Shown here piece after piece: positions 1-10,488 of a stretch of DNA of 64,000 nt (its first letter is position 1; every line of letters starts with the position of its first letter). Position numbers and translations under genes: made by a program. Origin of the DNA: Typhlomys cinereus. Taxonomy: Eukaryota; Chordata; Mammalia; Rodentia; Platacanthomyidae. The stretch covers positions 3,368,152 to 3,432,151 of the forward strand of contig JALPQD010000240.1 in assembly GCA_023101885.1 (NCBI GenBank), given 5' to 3'. The notes beneath the pieces were generated by a model. The model was given only the letters and a program-made list of their open reading frames with translations, had not been told where the DNA came from and did no database searches.

Positions 1-1008
1 TTTCTCCCCTTACTTTGTTAATCTCCTCCCTTCTACTCCTTTTGGGATCAGATTGCTCTAGTGTCTCTAAAGCTTTATCCTGCATTGTTAAGTTACTTAT
101 TTAGATGTTTCCTTTTTTTTTTTTTTTTTGATGTAGGCATTAAGAGCTATGATCTTACCTCTTAGGACAGCTTTCATTGTGTCCCAAAGATTTTGGTAAG
201 TCGTATTTTCATTATCATTCACTTTCAGGAAATCTTGAATTTCCTTTGTAATTTCCTCCTGAATCCAATTCTCATTCAGCATTATAGTGTTAAGTTTCCA
301 GGAGTTAGTGTATTTTCTGTTGCTTGTTCTGTTGTGGATGTCAAGCTTTAGGCCATGGTGGTCTGATAAGGTACAGGCTAGAATTTCAACTTTCCTGTAT
401 ATGTGGAGATTCGTTTTGTGGCCCAATATGTGATCTATTTTGGAGAAAGTTCCGTGTGTTGCTGAGAAAAATGTGTATTCTTTGGTGCGTGGATGAAAAG
501 TTCGATAGAGATCTGTAAGGTCCATTTCAGTAAGGGTTTGATTAAGCTCCAAAGTGTCTCTGTTAATTTTTTTACCTGTTGATCTATCCCATGTTGAGAG
601 GATTTCTCGCTTTAGATGTTGTAGGGTTTGCTTAATGAATGTGGGGGGGGGGCGTGTTGGGTGCATATATGTTCAGTATTGTGAAGTCTTCCTGGTGAAT
701 TGTACCTGTGACTAAAATGTAGTATCTATCTGTGTCTCTTATGATTGTTTTGGTTTGAAGTCCACTTTGTCCAATAACATAATGGCTACCCCTGCCTGTT
801 TTCTGGTTCCATTAGCTTGCAGAATTTTTGACCAGCCTTTTATTTTTAGGATGTGCCTATCTTTTGTGGTAAGATGTGTTTCCTGCAGGCAGCAGATTGA
901 TGGATTGTGATTTTTTATTCAAGTTCGTAATCTGTGTCTCTTGATCAGTGAGTTAATTCCATTAACATTTAATGTTATAATGGAGAAACTATTTTTAATT
1001 CTGGACAT
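1..1008 (-). pseudogene. L1 ORF2, N-terminal endonuclease part, broken and cut by window edge
   Basis: ORF2p is the L1 endonuclease/reverse transcriptase. The minus-strand ATG at 1008 aligns with the ORF2 starts at 14308 and 60494. The 97-666 frame carries the endonuclease C-terminal portion, with residues [11 protein letters not shown] and the following linker. Upstream frames are interrupted and a 16-20 nt T run at about 111-129 (A run on the coding strand) looks like slippage expansion. The reverse transcriptase domain would lie beyond base 1. Confidence 0.88.
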
Positions 1009-1064
1009 TTATTATGTTTAGTGGCTTTTGTAATGTATTGTTTCACTTTTAGGTTTTGGTGGTA

Positions 1065-2125
1065 TTATACTTCCCTTCTGTTCTCCTGGATATGCCTGTT
1101 TTTTTCTTTACGCTTGAGTATCATTTCTAGCCTTTTTTGAAGGCCTTGTTTGGTGGACATGTATCCCTTCAAGTTGTCTTTGTGCTGGAAGATTTTTCTT
1201 TCTCCCTCGATCATGACGGATAGTTTTGTGGGGTATATCAGCCTGGATTGACATTTTTGCTCATTCAATACTTGAAGTACGTCTCTCCAAGCTCCTCTTG
1301 CTTTTACTGTTTCCCTTGAGAAGTCATTTGTTATTTTAATAGGTTTACTTTTAAAAGTGACTTGTTTTTTTTCCCTTGAAGCTTTCAGCACCATTTCTTC
1401 ATCTTGAATGTGGAATGTTTTAACTATTATTTGCCGTGGCGAGTTTTTATTTTGGTCATATCTGTTTGGGGTGCAGAATGCCTCTCACATATGGATGGGC
1501 CTCTCTTTTTTTAGATGAGGAAAGTTTTCCTTGATGAGAGTTTGAAAAATTTCCTCAAGCGTGGTGTCTTGGGATTCTTGTTCTGGTATTCCATGAATAC
1601 ACATGTTAGGCTTCTTCAGGGTGTCCCATAACTCTGGAATATTTCTCTCGAGTATCTTTTTGGCTTTAGCAACCTCTTCCATTGAGCTGGTTAATACTCC
1701 CACTTTGTCTTCAAGGTCTGAAATTCTATATTCTGCTTCGTTACTTCTGCTGATAAGACTGTTGAGTTCTGGGTTAAAGATAACTTGTCTTTTAGTTCAG
1801 TTTTAAACTCTGCTTGAATCTGTTTTAGCTGCTCTATGCCTGTTTTTGTTTCTTGAACTGTTTTTCTCAACTCCTCAAAGTGTCTGTTGTGTTCCTCTTC
1901 AAAGTGATTGATGTGGTTATTTAATTCCTCCCAGATTTTCTCTTTCATAGTATTGAACATGGTTATGATCATGTTTTGAAAGTCATTATCCTGCGTCAGG
2001 CTTTCTTGGCTATTTTCCGTGGGTTTGTTCTGGTTGGAGTCTATCATTATGGGATTAATTCCTTCAGTGGGAGATTTGTTTTCTTGGGTGTTGTTTCTCA
2101 TGGATTTGCGCTTTGACTTGGGCAT
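1065..2125 (-). pseudogene. L1 ORF1 (RNA-binding chaperone), frameshifted
   Basis: ORF1p is the trimeric RNA-binding protein that coats L1 RNA in the cytoplasm. The start codon at 2125 opens a frame beginning MPKSKRKSMRNN, followed by the coiled-coil-like heptad region (many E, L, K). The frame breaks near 1750, where about 4 bases present in the intact copies are missing, and again near 1480, where one base is missing before the ATATGGATGGG stretch. The RRM-like segment (IHGIPEQESQ) lies in the 1485-1703 frame and the basic C-terminal domain in 1065-1394. The intact homologues at 14359-15423 and 60545-61609 are 354 codons. This copy cannot make a full protein. Confidence 0.92.
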
Positions 2126-2280
2126 TGTTGTTTTAACTCTTAAGACCTTCTTTCAATTTCTGTGCGTTTTTTCACTGAACTGAATTATTTGGCCTGGGGT
2201 TTGGGGGTGGGCGGAGGGTCTTACCTAGATTGCCGTGAGTCTGGGCTGGACTTTGCATGTCCTAGGCGGGTGGGGATAGA

Positions 2281-3465
2281 GACACTTACAGTCTTAACAC
2301 AGGTAATATCTGGGTTTTAATTTGTCTTCATTCTCCCCTTGCAAACATGTTGACTATGAGTTCCAAACAATAACAATCTGTGCTTAATATCTAGAGGGGT
2401 CACTGAGCAAGGGCTGCCCAATAGAGATAGTTGTGTTGTCTCCAAGGAGGAGTATATTGAAAGTGTGTAAGATAAGGAGGAAAGAAGTGGGACATTCTCT
2501 CTTTGATAACTTGAATAAAAACTAAGATTTTTTGCTAATCACAAATTTAATAAAAATATTCAGGCTGTCTTAAAAATAACCATACATTTTCTTCTTTTGT
2601 TATTCTTGTCTCCTTTGAATTAGTTCAAATTATTACATAGATCTTTAAACATACTACTACATACTGGTTTCATAACAAGAGTACAGAAAAACACTATTAG
2701 ACTTAGTTTTGAAGGAAGATCTCATCTTTTAGGCAGCCGCAAATAACCAAAGACAGAGATATGAGTAAGTTAAATTATGCTGAATTTTTGAGACCACTGA
2801 AACTCAGAGCAACCATTGTGAATAAGTAAAAACCAAGAGAGCCAAATAAAATACTTAACAGGTGGGTATCAAGAAAAGTTTTATAACCATGCTTTTAATT
2901 CAAACTTTCAGACTCTGGAAGAACTACAGGCAAAATTACAAGTAGCTTTGAGACTTTTCAGAAATAACTAGTATTATTTTAAAGATCATACTAATTCAAC
3001 ATTATTATACAAGATTTCTCATTTTGAGAGGGCTTGGAAAATGATGGATTCTAATTTTCCCTAGTACCTTTTCGTAATAGGTTAGACACATCAGAAGTCA
3101 AAAACATGCAGTCACTATGCTGGGGACAATTCACTGTGTAACTGGAAAGAAATATGGTTTATCCAATTCACACAAAACCTTTCAGGTAGGAAGCTTTTGC
3201 CCATTTGGTTGAGCACTTTTTTTGAACTTTTCAAATGTCACTTTTGCTCTTATTTACCAAATCCAAACACTCTTTTTGGAATTTCAGGGGATGGGGATCT
3301 AACAAAATTCCAAAGGCTATTAGGTTTTGGCTTAACTCCACAATTAGAGATGCACAATTATTCTACTCAGATCAAACAAAGCATATTAATACTTGCCTCT
3401 TCAACTCTACTTGGATATACCAATACATCTTTATTAATTAATACACTGATCAAATATGTCTTAGA
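2281..3465. other. AT-rich stretch with no recognised gene or repeat
   Basis: No open frame of note, no LINE, SINE or LTR resemblance that I can recognise. It may be single-copy intergenic DNA or a very decayed repeat. Confidence 0.4.
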
Positions 3466-3469
3466 ATTT

Positions 3470-3608
3470 CCCTTTTCCCTTCCTCCTTCCCTCCCTCCCT
3501 GCCTTCTTCCTTCCCTCCCTCCCTCCTTCTCTCCCTCTTTTCTTCTCTTCCTTCCTTCCTTCTTTCCTTCCTTCTCTCTCTCTTTTGCTCTCTCTCTTTC
3601 TCTCTTGG
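3470..3608. repeat. Pyrimidine-rich simple repeat (CCTT/CT)n
   Basis: Nearly all C and T on the plus strand with mixed ccctt, cctt and ct units. The translated frames across it are pure low complexity and are not genes. Confidence 0.9.
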
Positions 3609-3680
3609 CTGAGGATTGAGCCCAGGACTTAGCAAATACTATGTGAGTACTCTGCCAGCAAATTATATTCCTGTGCTGCT
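3605..3680 (-). repeat. Possible tRNA/ID-like SINE remnant
   Basis: The stretch reads gctgaggattgagccca, then ggacttagcaaatactatgtgagtactctgcc, resembling the reverse complement of a tRNA-derived ID-type SINE head (the 'ggattgaacccaggac...' pattern). It is short and diverged, so the assignment is weak. Confidence 0.4.
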
Positions 3681-3942
3681 AGTTCTTATGGCATTTAAAT
3701 TGGAGAATCCAGTTGACAAAGTCAAATCTAGGTGATGACTTTCAATTAGGAAGACTGAAGGACTTTATTCGTGGTGATCTTTAAAAAATAGCAGGACCAC
3801 GGAGAAACTCGAGCCTATGTCTTTATTTCTAGAGATATATTTTTTCCTCAGACTTTTCAATGAAATACAGTAGCCAATTCTTCCAGTTTCTATGATTGAT
3901 GTTACCTTTGAATACATGGGAATCAATGAAAAATTAATTCTT

Positions 3943-4193
3943 GGGCTGGAGAGATGGCTCAGGGAATAAGACTTTGCCTCAAAAGCAGGTCCTGAGTACA
4001 GATCCCAGGTCCCATGTGTAAACTACAGACAGAAACTGGAGTGGTTTGCACTTCCAGCCCTGGTGGGCGGAGCCTGGGAAATCCCAGAGCAAAGCAAAAA
4101 GGAGGTAGAAGCAATCCAGGATGATTCCCAAAGTCATCTTGCTCCTCCACAGGGACATACAGTACCCTCTCTCTCTCTCTCTCTCTCTCTGTT

Positions 4194-4245
<52 letters not shown>

Positions 4246-4296
4246 CACAACACAGACACACAGACACACACTAAATGAATAAAAAAATAAAGTTAA
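3943..4296 (+). mobile_element. B2-superfamily-like tRNA SINE with CT/CA tail
   Basis: It opens with gggctggagagatggctcag, the tRNA-derived head holding a polymerase III A box (tggctcagggaataag). A B-box-like ggtcctgagtacagatccc follows. The body (tggtgggcggagcctgggaa) is shared with copies at 19806, 24141, 38603, 55388 and 61958. After the body comes a (CT)n(CA)n tract at about 4163-4242, then aaataaatg/aataaa motifs, as in SINEs that carry a polyadenylation signal. No target duplication was confirmed. Confidence 0.85.
4163..4242. repeat. (CT)n(CA)n microsatellite in SINE tail
   Basis: About 18 CT units broken by one gttt, followed by about 19 CA units. The same module sits at the same place in the other SINE copies, so it is part of the element's 3' region. 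Confidence 0.93.
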
Positions 4297-4299
4297 AAG

Positions 4300-4775
4300 G
4301 CCAAAATTTGGCCCTAATTAGAACATCTAAGTCACATCCATCACCACTCCAAGGTTCAGGGAACATCATAGAAGAGGGGTGGTAAGATTGCAAGACCTTG
4401 AAGTGGGACAATGGTGGGTCAATACTATCTCCTGGATAAGATGAGAAATGCATAGGAACTGTCCTATCAGCCTTTCACCAGGAAAAGGGAAAGATTTCAA
4501 GAAGCTCCATATCTCCTTGAGAGACTCATGAGAACTATACTTATAGGGAAGAAAAGAAAGATGCAATTGTATACCCACTGATCTATGTATGACACTTGCC
4601 AGAACATGAATCCTGTCAGGCATATGACATCAAAGACAAAGTAATGAAGCACAGCAGGCCACACAAGCAAAAAGACTAGAAAATACAAAGGAAATATGAT
4701 GGGAGAGATAAGTGCTGTCAGGAGAAAAGGAAGGTGGATGGGAATAGGGATTATTGGGCAAGAAAAAAATAAAAT
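4300..4775 (+). mobile_element. Old L1 3' UTR remnant
   Basis: Contains the diverged L1 3' UTR phrases ggttcagggaacatcat and agaagaggggtggtaagatt, matching the cctgaagctcagggaaatttgcgg/agagggggcggtaagatt block of the young L1 tails in this window. It ends in an A-rich stretch near 4765-4785. It is too diverged for subfamily placement. Confidence 0.6.
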
Positions 4776-5228
4776 TATTTTAAAAATTGATTCTTTGAAA
4801 AGTTAAATAAGATAGACAACCCTATACAAAAGAAAAAAGAGAAAAGACTCAAATGAGATCCAAATTATAGATGAAAACAGTGATACTACAACAGAGTCTG
4901 ACAAAATTCAGGGGACATTTAGGGATTCGTTTGAAAAACTATCTTTTTAAATCCTGCACAATATAAAATAAATGGATAAATTACTCAATGGACACAATCT
5001 TATAATATTTAAGCACCAAGATCTAATCAATTTAAGCAGATATGTAACAAAAAATGGAATTGAAGCAATAATAATCTTCCCACAAAGGAAAGCTCAGAAT
5101 TAGATGCCCTACAGAATTCTAAAAAACATTTAAGAAAGAAGCAGTACCTATGCTACTCAAATTGCTCCACAAAATACGAAGGGAAAGGGCACTTCCAAAC
5201 TCTCTGTGAAACTGGCATTTACCTTGTG

Positions 5229-5386
5229 GATTTGTCAGGGACCTCTAAAGGAACAGAACTGACAGAATTAACATGTAAAAGGGAATTTGTTGAACTGGCT
5301 TATTAGACAAGATGAGAAAACTGATCAGTTCACAAGTTGAATATTTTGTCAGTTCAGTCTGGTACTGAAAGCCCAGAGGGATCTTG

Positions 5387-5460
<74 letters not shown>
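5229..5460 (-). mobile_element. ERV-L-type LTR fragment
   Basis: The phrases gggacctctaaaggaacaga and gggaatttgttgaactggctta parallel the end of the ERV-L LTR at 33018 (gggttctctagagtca; aggaaatttattgggttggctta) in the same orientation. Only the terminal part is present and it runs into a GA microsatellite. Confidence 0.5.
5393..5456. repeat. (GA)n microsatellite
   Basis: About 32 uninterrupted GA dinucleotides. The SLSLSL or serine-leucine frames over it are artefacts. Confidence 0.97.
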
Positions 5461-5462
<2 letters not shown>

Positions 5463-6030
5463 TCTTCCTTGGATTCATTTTTTAATCTGTTGTGACACTG
5501 GAACAACATTTGGTTTGGGTTATTGCATTTAAAGTACCTTTTTCTGATAATCACTTCAAGTATGTCTAATAGCTCAACTGTTATTTAATTACAGGCCCAA
5601 TCAAATTGGAAACCAAGATCAGTGATCATACCTTGACACCAAAACTGGATATGACAAAACAAAGCTATAGTCCAACAACACAGATGAAAACAGATGCAAA
5701 AATTTTCAGCAACATTCAAGAACACATTAACAAGGTCATATTACAAGCCTGATTTGGTTAGATTCCTGAAACACATGGACGGTTGAATATACACAACTAA
5801 ATAAATGTAAGTTAGCACACAAACTGATTGAAGACAAAAAATCATGTGACTGTCTTAATAGACACACAAAAGTCCTTTAATGAAGTTCAGCAGCATTCCT
5901 TCATGATAAAAGCTCTGAGGAAACTAGGAAAATAAGGACTATATCCTAGGGTAAAACTAAATATAACAATTATGTAGCTAATATAATGTTAAATGGGTAA
6001 AAACTGAGAACATTTCCTATTAAAAAGGTA

Positions 6031-6560
6031 CCTCCCCCTGCCTAATCTCTCCTTATCCTGAAGCTCACAGAAATTTGCAGAAGAGGGGGCCTTAAGATTG
6101 TAAGAGCACAAGGATGGAGGAGTCATGATATGCAAGATACTCCACACAAGTTAGGGCCGAAGCAATTGTAACAGGACTCTGCATGATCTGCGCAATGACC
6201 AACATATCATTGACCCCTCAAATTCTAGCATGGACTAAAGGCACTAGGATCCTTAGAAGCAAGGGTTAACAGTCACAATAGTGTTCCTATACTTAAGGAG
6301 AACACAAGAAAGAGTTCTAGGAAATGCCACTGAGTCCTTACACCTCATCAGAGAGGAGGACCCAGAGCAAAGTTTGATATACTCATTAAAGGATGCTTCA
6401 GAGATGGGGGAGGGGTGCTGGGGGAAAGCGAGGGAGGGGAGAAAGGAAGGGACAAAGCAGGGAGGGAACAGAGAGGTCCAGGGAGGGGTGGAGGGAGGGA
6501 GGGGACAGGGGTTCATATTATATTTGTATGAGCAGAAAAATAAAAAAAAGAAAAAAAGAA
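6031..6560 (+). mobile_element. 5'-truncated L1 copy consisting of 3' UTR only
   Basis: Starts in the block cctaatctctccttatcctg and runs through agaagagggggcc, the recurrent 'gaccaacatatcattgaccc' region, the G/A-rich polypurine tract (about 6400-6510) and the terminal tttgtatgagcagaaa followed by an A-rich tail. The same order is found in every young L1 tail here. It interrupts ancient L1 sequence. No clear target duplication was found. Confidence 0.88.
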
Positions 6561-7080
6561 AACTTCTGTATGAAATATTCTGTAATAGATCTTATCATCT
6601 ATGAACTTCACTTTTTAGTGGAAGACATTTTATTCAGTTATGTGTTGAAAACATTGTGAACTTGTAGTTGCTCAGTTTCATGAGGCAAATCTCTTAGACA
6701 CTTATTTTGTGAGAAGTAGGTATGTGTGGTGCCTTATTGAATTTTTCACTCATGCCCAGAACAAGGCCTGAGTTGTCTTGAGAGTGGCTGAGTGGGAGGA
6801 TTTGTTTGTGCATCTGCAAATTAAATGCATTAGAAAAACTGAGGGTCATATGCGGTACTTTTTGTTGGAAGCAAAAGAACACATTTTGAGGTTGCTTTAA
6901 TAAAACATTTTGACTTTCATTTATTTTTATCAGCTTTATTATTGTATATTTGACAAATAAAGATTATTTATATTCAAGATGTAAATAGGAAAAAAAGGTG
7001 CCTCCCGTTTCCACTCTAGCTAGTATAAGAATTCTTAGCTTGAACAGTAAAAGACAAATAAAAGTCATTAAAATATAAAT
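6561..7080. other. Unassigned AT-rich sequence
   Basis: No recognised repeat or convincing open frame. It lies between an L1 tail and ancient L1 ORF2 sequence, so it may be decayed transposon DNA. Confidence 0.35.
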
Positions 7081-7815
7081 GAAAAAGTCAAATTATCGTG
7101 TTTTCAGATGACATGATCTTACATTTGAAAGACCCAAAAAAATTCCACCAGAAAGCTCTGACTTGACAAATGCTTTCCTCAAGGTGACAGCACCCAAAAC
7201 CAACACACAAAAATCAGCAGCCTTTTTGTATACCAACATGAATTTGCTGAGGAAAACCAGGAAAAATAAAATAAATTCCATTTAGTATAGCTTAAAAGTA
7301 CCAAGAAATAAACCTAACCAAAGAGGCAAAAGATCTCCACGGAAACAGTCAAGATGCTTAAGATACCATTGGGACAGAGAGAAAGATGTAAATGAAGGTG
7401 GAGACCAGTAAGTAAGAAGGTTTGTAGTGAGAAAAGGATGGGAATATGGGAGCAGAATAATGGGTGAAAAAACACATAAATTCGCTGTATACATGCAACC
7501 TCTAAAAGTATAAAATAAAATATTTAAGAAAAAATTGAAGAAGATATGAGACAATGGAAAGGTCTCTGATATTCACGGATTGACCAAATTAATGCTATAT
7601 AAGTGCCAACATTACCAAAAGATATCTACAGAGTTAGTGAAATCCCCATCCAAATTACAATGATGTTTTCATAGAACTAAGAAAAAATAATAAAACTCAT
7701 ATGGAAGGATGAAGGACCTGGAATAACCAAGCAATCCTGAGAAGACACAGCAATGGTGGAGATCTTACAATTTCTGATGCCAAATTATTGTAGAATCATA
7801 GTAACAAAAACTGCA
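7081..7815 (+). pseudogene. Ancient L1 ORF2/3' remnant
   Basis: The stretch tcagatgacatgatctta near 7105 matches the codons of the reverse transcriptase active-site region (ADDMIL in the young copies), followed by aaagacccaaaaaaattccaccaga, the equivalent of 'DPKNSTR'. Positions 7530-7800 match the downstream ORF2 region at nucleotide level (aatggaaaggtct; tcatatggaaggatga). Between them, 7300-7530 ends in a 'gggtgaaaa...cacataaattc' block similar to one at 55240-55385. Many stops are present. Confidence 0.6.
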
Positions 7816-9406
7816 TAGTTTTGCATATCAAAAAGATCATTCACTGTGATCAAGTAACCTTTATCCCAGGCACTCAAAGTTGGTTCAACATATGCAAATC
7901 AATAAATGTAATTCACCATATAAACCAGTCCAAATTTCAAGACCACATGATACTCTCAATAGATGCAGAAAAAGCTTTTGACAAGATCCAACAGCCTTTT
8001 ATGATCAAAACTTCAGAGACAGTTGGAATGGAAGGAACCTTTATTAATATAACAAGAGCTGTATACAATAAGCCAACAGCAAGGATTATACTCAATGGAG
8101 AAAAACTTGAAGCACTCCTGCTACAATCAGGAACTAGACAAGGCTGTCCACTCTCACCACTCCTATTAAATGTTGTACTTGAAGTCTTAGCTGAAGCCAT
8201 AACACAAGAAAGGGAGATAAAAGGGATGCAAATAAGCAAGGAAGAAGTCAAGTTATCTCTATTTGCAGATGATACGATTGTATACCCGAGTGATCCCAAA
8301 AACTCCACCAGGAAACTCATGGAACTAATAAAGAAGTTCAGCAGGGTGGCAGGATACAAAATAAATGTGCAAAAATCAGTGGCCTTCCTATATGCCCAGA
8401 ATGAAAGAAGTGAAAAAGCACTGAGAGAAACAATCCCATTTATTATAGCCCCTAAAAAAGTGAAATATCTTGGCATAAACCTAACCAAGGAAGTAAGAGA
8501 CCTTTATAATGAAAACTTTAAAACCCTAAAGAAAGTGCAGAAGACACCAGAAGGTTGAAAGACTTTCCATGTTCCTGGAGTGGCGGAATCAACATCATAA
8601 AAATGACTATCCGACCAAAGGCAATATACAGATTCAATGTTATACCAATCAAAATCCCAAAGCAATTCTTTAAGAGATTGATCAAACAATCTCAAAGTTC
8701 ATATGGAGGCACAAAAGACCCAGGATAGCAAAAGCAATCCTGACTACCAAAAATACTGCTGGAGGTATCACCATACCAAACCTTAGTCTATACTACAAAT
8801 GCATAGTTATAAAAGCAGCCTAGTACTGGCTCCAAAATAGACACACAGATCAATGGATAAAGGTTGAAGACCCAGATTTATGCCCACACAATTACAGCCA
8901 TTTGATCTTTGACAAAGAGGCCCAAAAAATCCAATGGGAAAAGAAGAGCATCTTTAGCAAATGGTGCTGGCAAAATTGGATCTCCACATGCAGAAAATTA
9001 AAACTGGACCCGTATTTGTCACTATGCACAAGACTTCATTCCAAATGGATCAAGAACGTCAATATAAGGCCAGAGACTATAAAAACCTTAGTTGAAATGG
9101 TAGGAAACTCCCTTGAGCAATTGGACTAGGACAACAGTTTCTAATCAGAAATCCAATAGCACAGTCAATACAACCAACACTCAACAGATGGGATCTTATG
9201 AAATTAAAGAGCTTCTGTTCAGATAAAGAGATTGTGACGTGAGCTCAAAGGCAACCCACAGAATGGGAGAAAATCTTCACTAACCACATATCTGATAGAG
9301 CTCTATTATCCAGAGTGCACAAAGAACTTAGAAAACTAAACACCAAGGAAACAAATGGGCCAATTAAAAAATGGGCCTTGGAACTTAAAAGAAACTTTTT
9401 TTTTTT

Positions 9407-9452
9407 AAGAAAGAAAGAGAATGCTCCGGAAAAGGAAGAGAAAATACTCCCA
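9407..9452 (-). other. Putative L1 3' transduction
   Basis: Between the terminal T run (9396-9406, the poly(A) of the insertion read on plus) and the L1's own A-rich 3' end (about 9453-9479) lie about 46 bp (containing gagaatgctccggaaaagg) that match neither the host ORF2 nor any other L1 tail here. This is the arrangement expected when L1 transcription reads past its own polyadenylation site and carries flanking DNA along. Confidence 0.6.
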
Positions 9453-9479
9453 ATTTTTTTTCTCTTTTTTTATTTTATT

Positions 9480-10488
9480 AATACATTTTTATTATTATTT
9501 CAGCTCATACAAACTTAATAGGTACACCAGTTCCCTCCCTCCCTCCTCCTCCCCCTGTACCCCCGGCTCCCCTTCCCCACTCCCCTCCCTTCCCATCCCC
9601 CAGTGCCTCCTGCTCCAATTCCCAGAGAGTCCTTTCTTGTGCATGCCTGATTTTTCTCTAGGCCCTCCTCTCCGATGACGTACAAGGACCCAGTGGCCTT
9701 TCCCTGAACCCTTTCCCGTGTTCCCCTTAGGTATAGGAACACTGCTGTGGCCGCCAATCCCTTGCCTCCAAAGATCTTGGTGCCTTTAGCAGATGCTAGA
9801 CTTTGTGGGGTCAATAGTGTGTTGGACAATGCACAGGGCATGTAAAGTCCAATTATGATTGCTTCAGCCCTAACTTGTATGGAGTATCTTACATATCATT
9901 GCTCCTCCCATCCTTTTGCTCTTATACTCTTACTGCTCCCTCTTCCGCAAATTTCCCTGAGCTTCAGGATGGAGAGAGATTAAGCTGGACCAGTTCTAGG
10001 TGGTTGATATAGAGTCTCTGAAGTTCTGGGTTGTGGTTTGTTGATTTCTTTTGCAGTTTTTCTGCTCCTGCAATGCCCTTCACTCCATCCTGGTGGGCAT
10101 TGTATGTTACCCCCTGGCCAGAGACAAAAAGCTGTTAAACTAGAGTCTTGTGATAAAAGCACATTCAAAATAGATGTAATAAAAGTGGGAAACCACAGTG
10201 AGGGAGGGGTCTATCACCAATTTGCACAACGGTTACTTTTTATCTGCCAGATTATATGCCCTCCTCTTCTGGTGAGATCATACACCCTCAGTAGTAAATG
10301 TTCAGGAACAAAAGTCTGTGAACTTAATCAGATGTCTCATTACTTATTTGAGTCCTTGATAGAGGCCTATTTTCTCTGCTGTAACATGGTCACTTCTCTC
10401 CTTGTTTCTGGTGTGGCCCTCCAACCCCATTCCTCCTGTTCATAATCCTTGCAATTACTGTCTCTAGGTGGGCTGGGTGGGATTGGTA
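9480..10488 (-). other. L1 3' UTR with polypurine (G-rich) tract
   Basis: On plus it starts atttcagctcatacaaactt and has a C-rich block at about 9530-9610, so the coding strand is strongly G/A rich with several runs of three or more G. The distal part (9700-10440) matches the 3' UTRs at 36290-37260, 47562-48540 and 50058-51090. It holds no gene; ORFs printed by translation here are chance frames. Confidence 0.85.

Larger units (their letters stand above)
1..2280 (-). mobile_element. L1 (LINE-1) 5' portion, minus strand, runs off the window
   Basis: Reading the minus strand from about 2280 downwards gives a short 5' UTR remnant, ORF1 (2125-1065) and the start of ORF2 (from 1008). The same order and closely similar sequence occur in the two near-full-length L1 copies at 9397-15835 and 55611-61957, which is the main support. 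The 5' UTR homology fades near 2280, so the element may be 5'-truncated within its UTR. ORF1 and ORF2 are both damaged, so this is a dead copy. The 3' half lies outside the window. Confidence 0.93.
4790..6030 (+). pseudogene. Ancient L1 ORF2 remnant, interrupted
   Basis: Two pieces (about 4790-5225 and 5640-6030) align in order with the region before and inside the L1 reverse transcriptase: for example the stretch around 5690-5760 corresponds to the '[16 protein letters not shown]...' region of the young ORF2, and 5840-5900 to the '[10 protein letters not shown]' region, at nucleotide level with many stops. The middle is replaced by an LTR-like piece. It continues at 7081-7815. It has no coding capacity. 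Confidence 0.65.

Noticed and set aside
3959..4278. Open frames over CA/CT tracts giving VCVCVC or HTHTHT proteins
   Set aside because: Low-complexity translation of a SINE microsatellite; the same applies to the frames at 5245-5554, 19863-20166, 24396-24590, 38620-38876 and 61597-62202.
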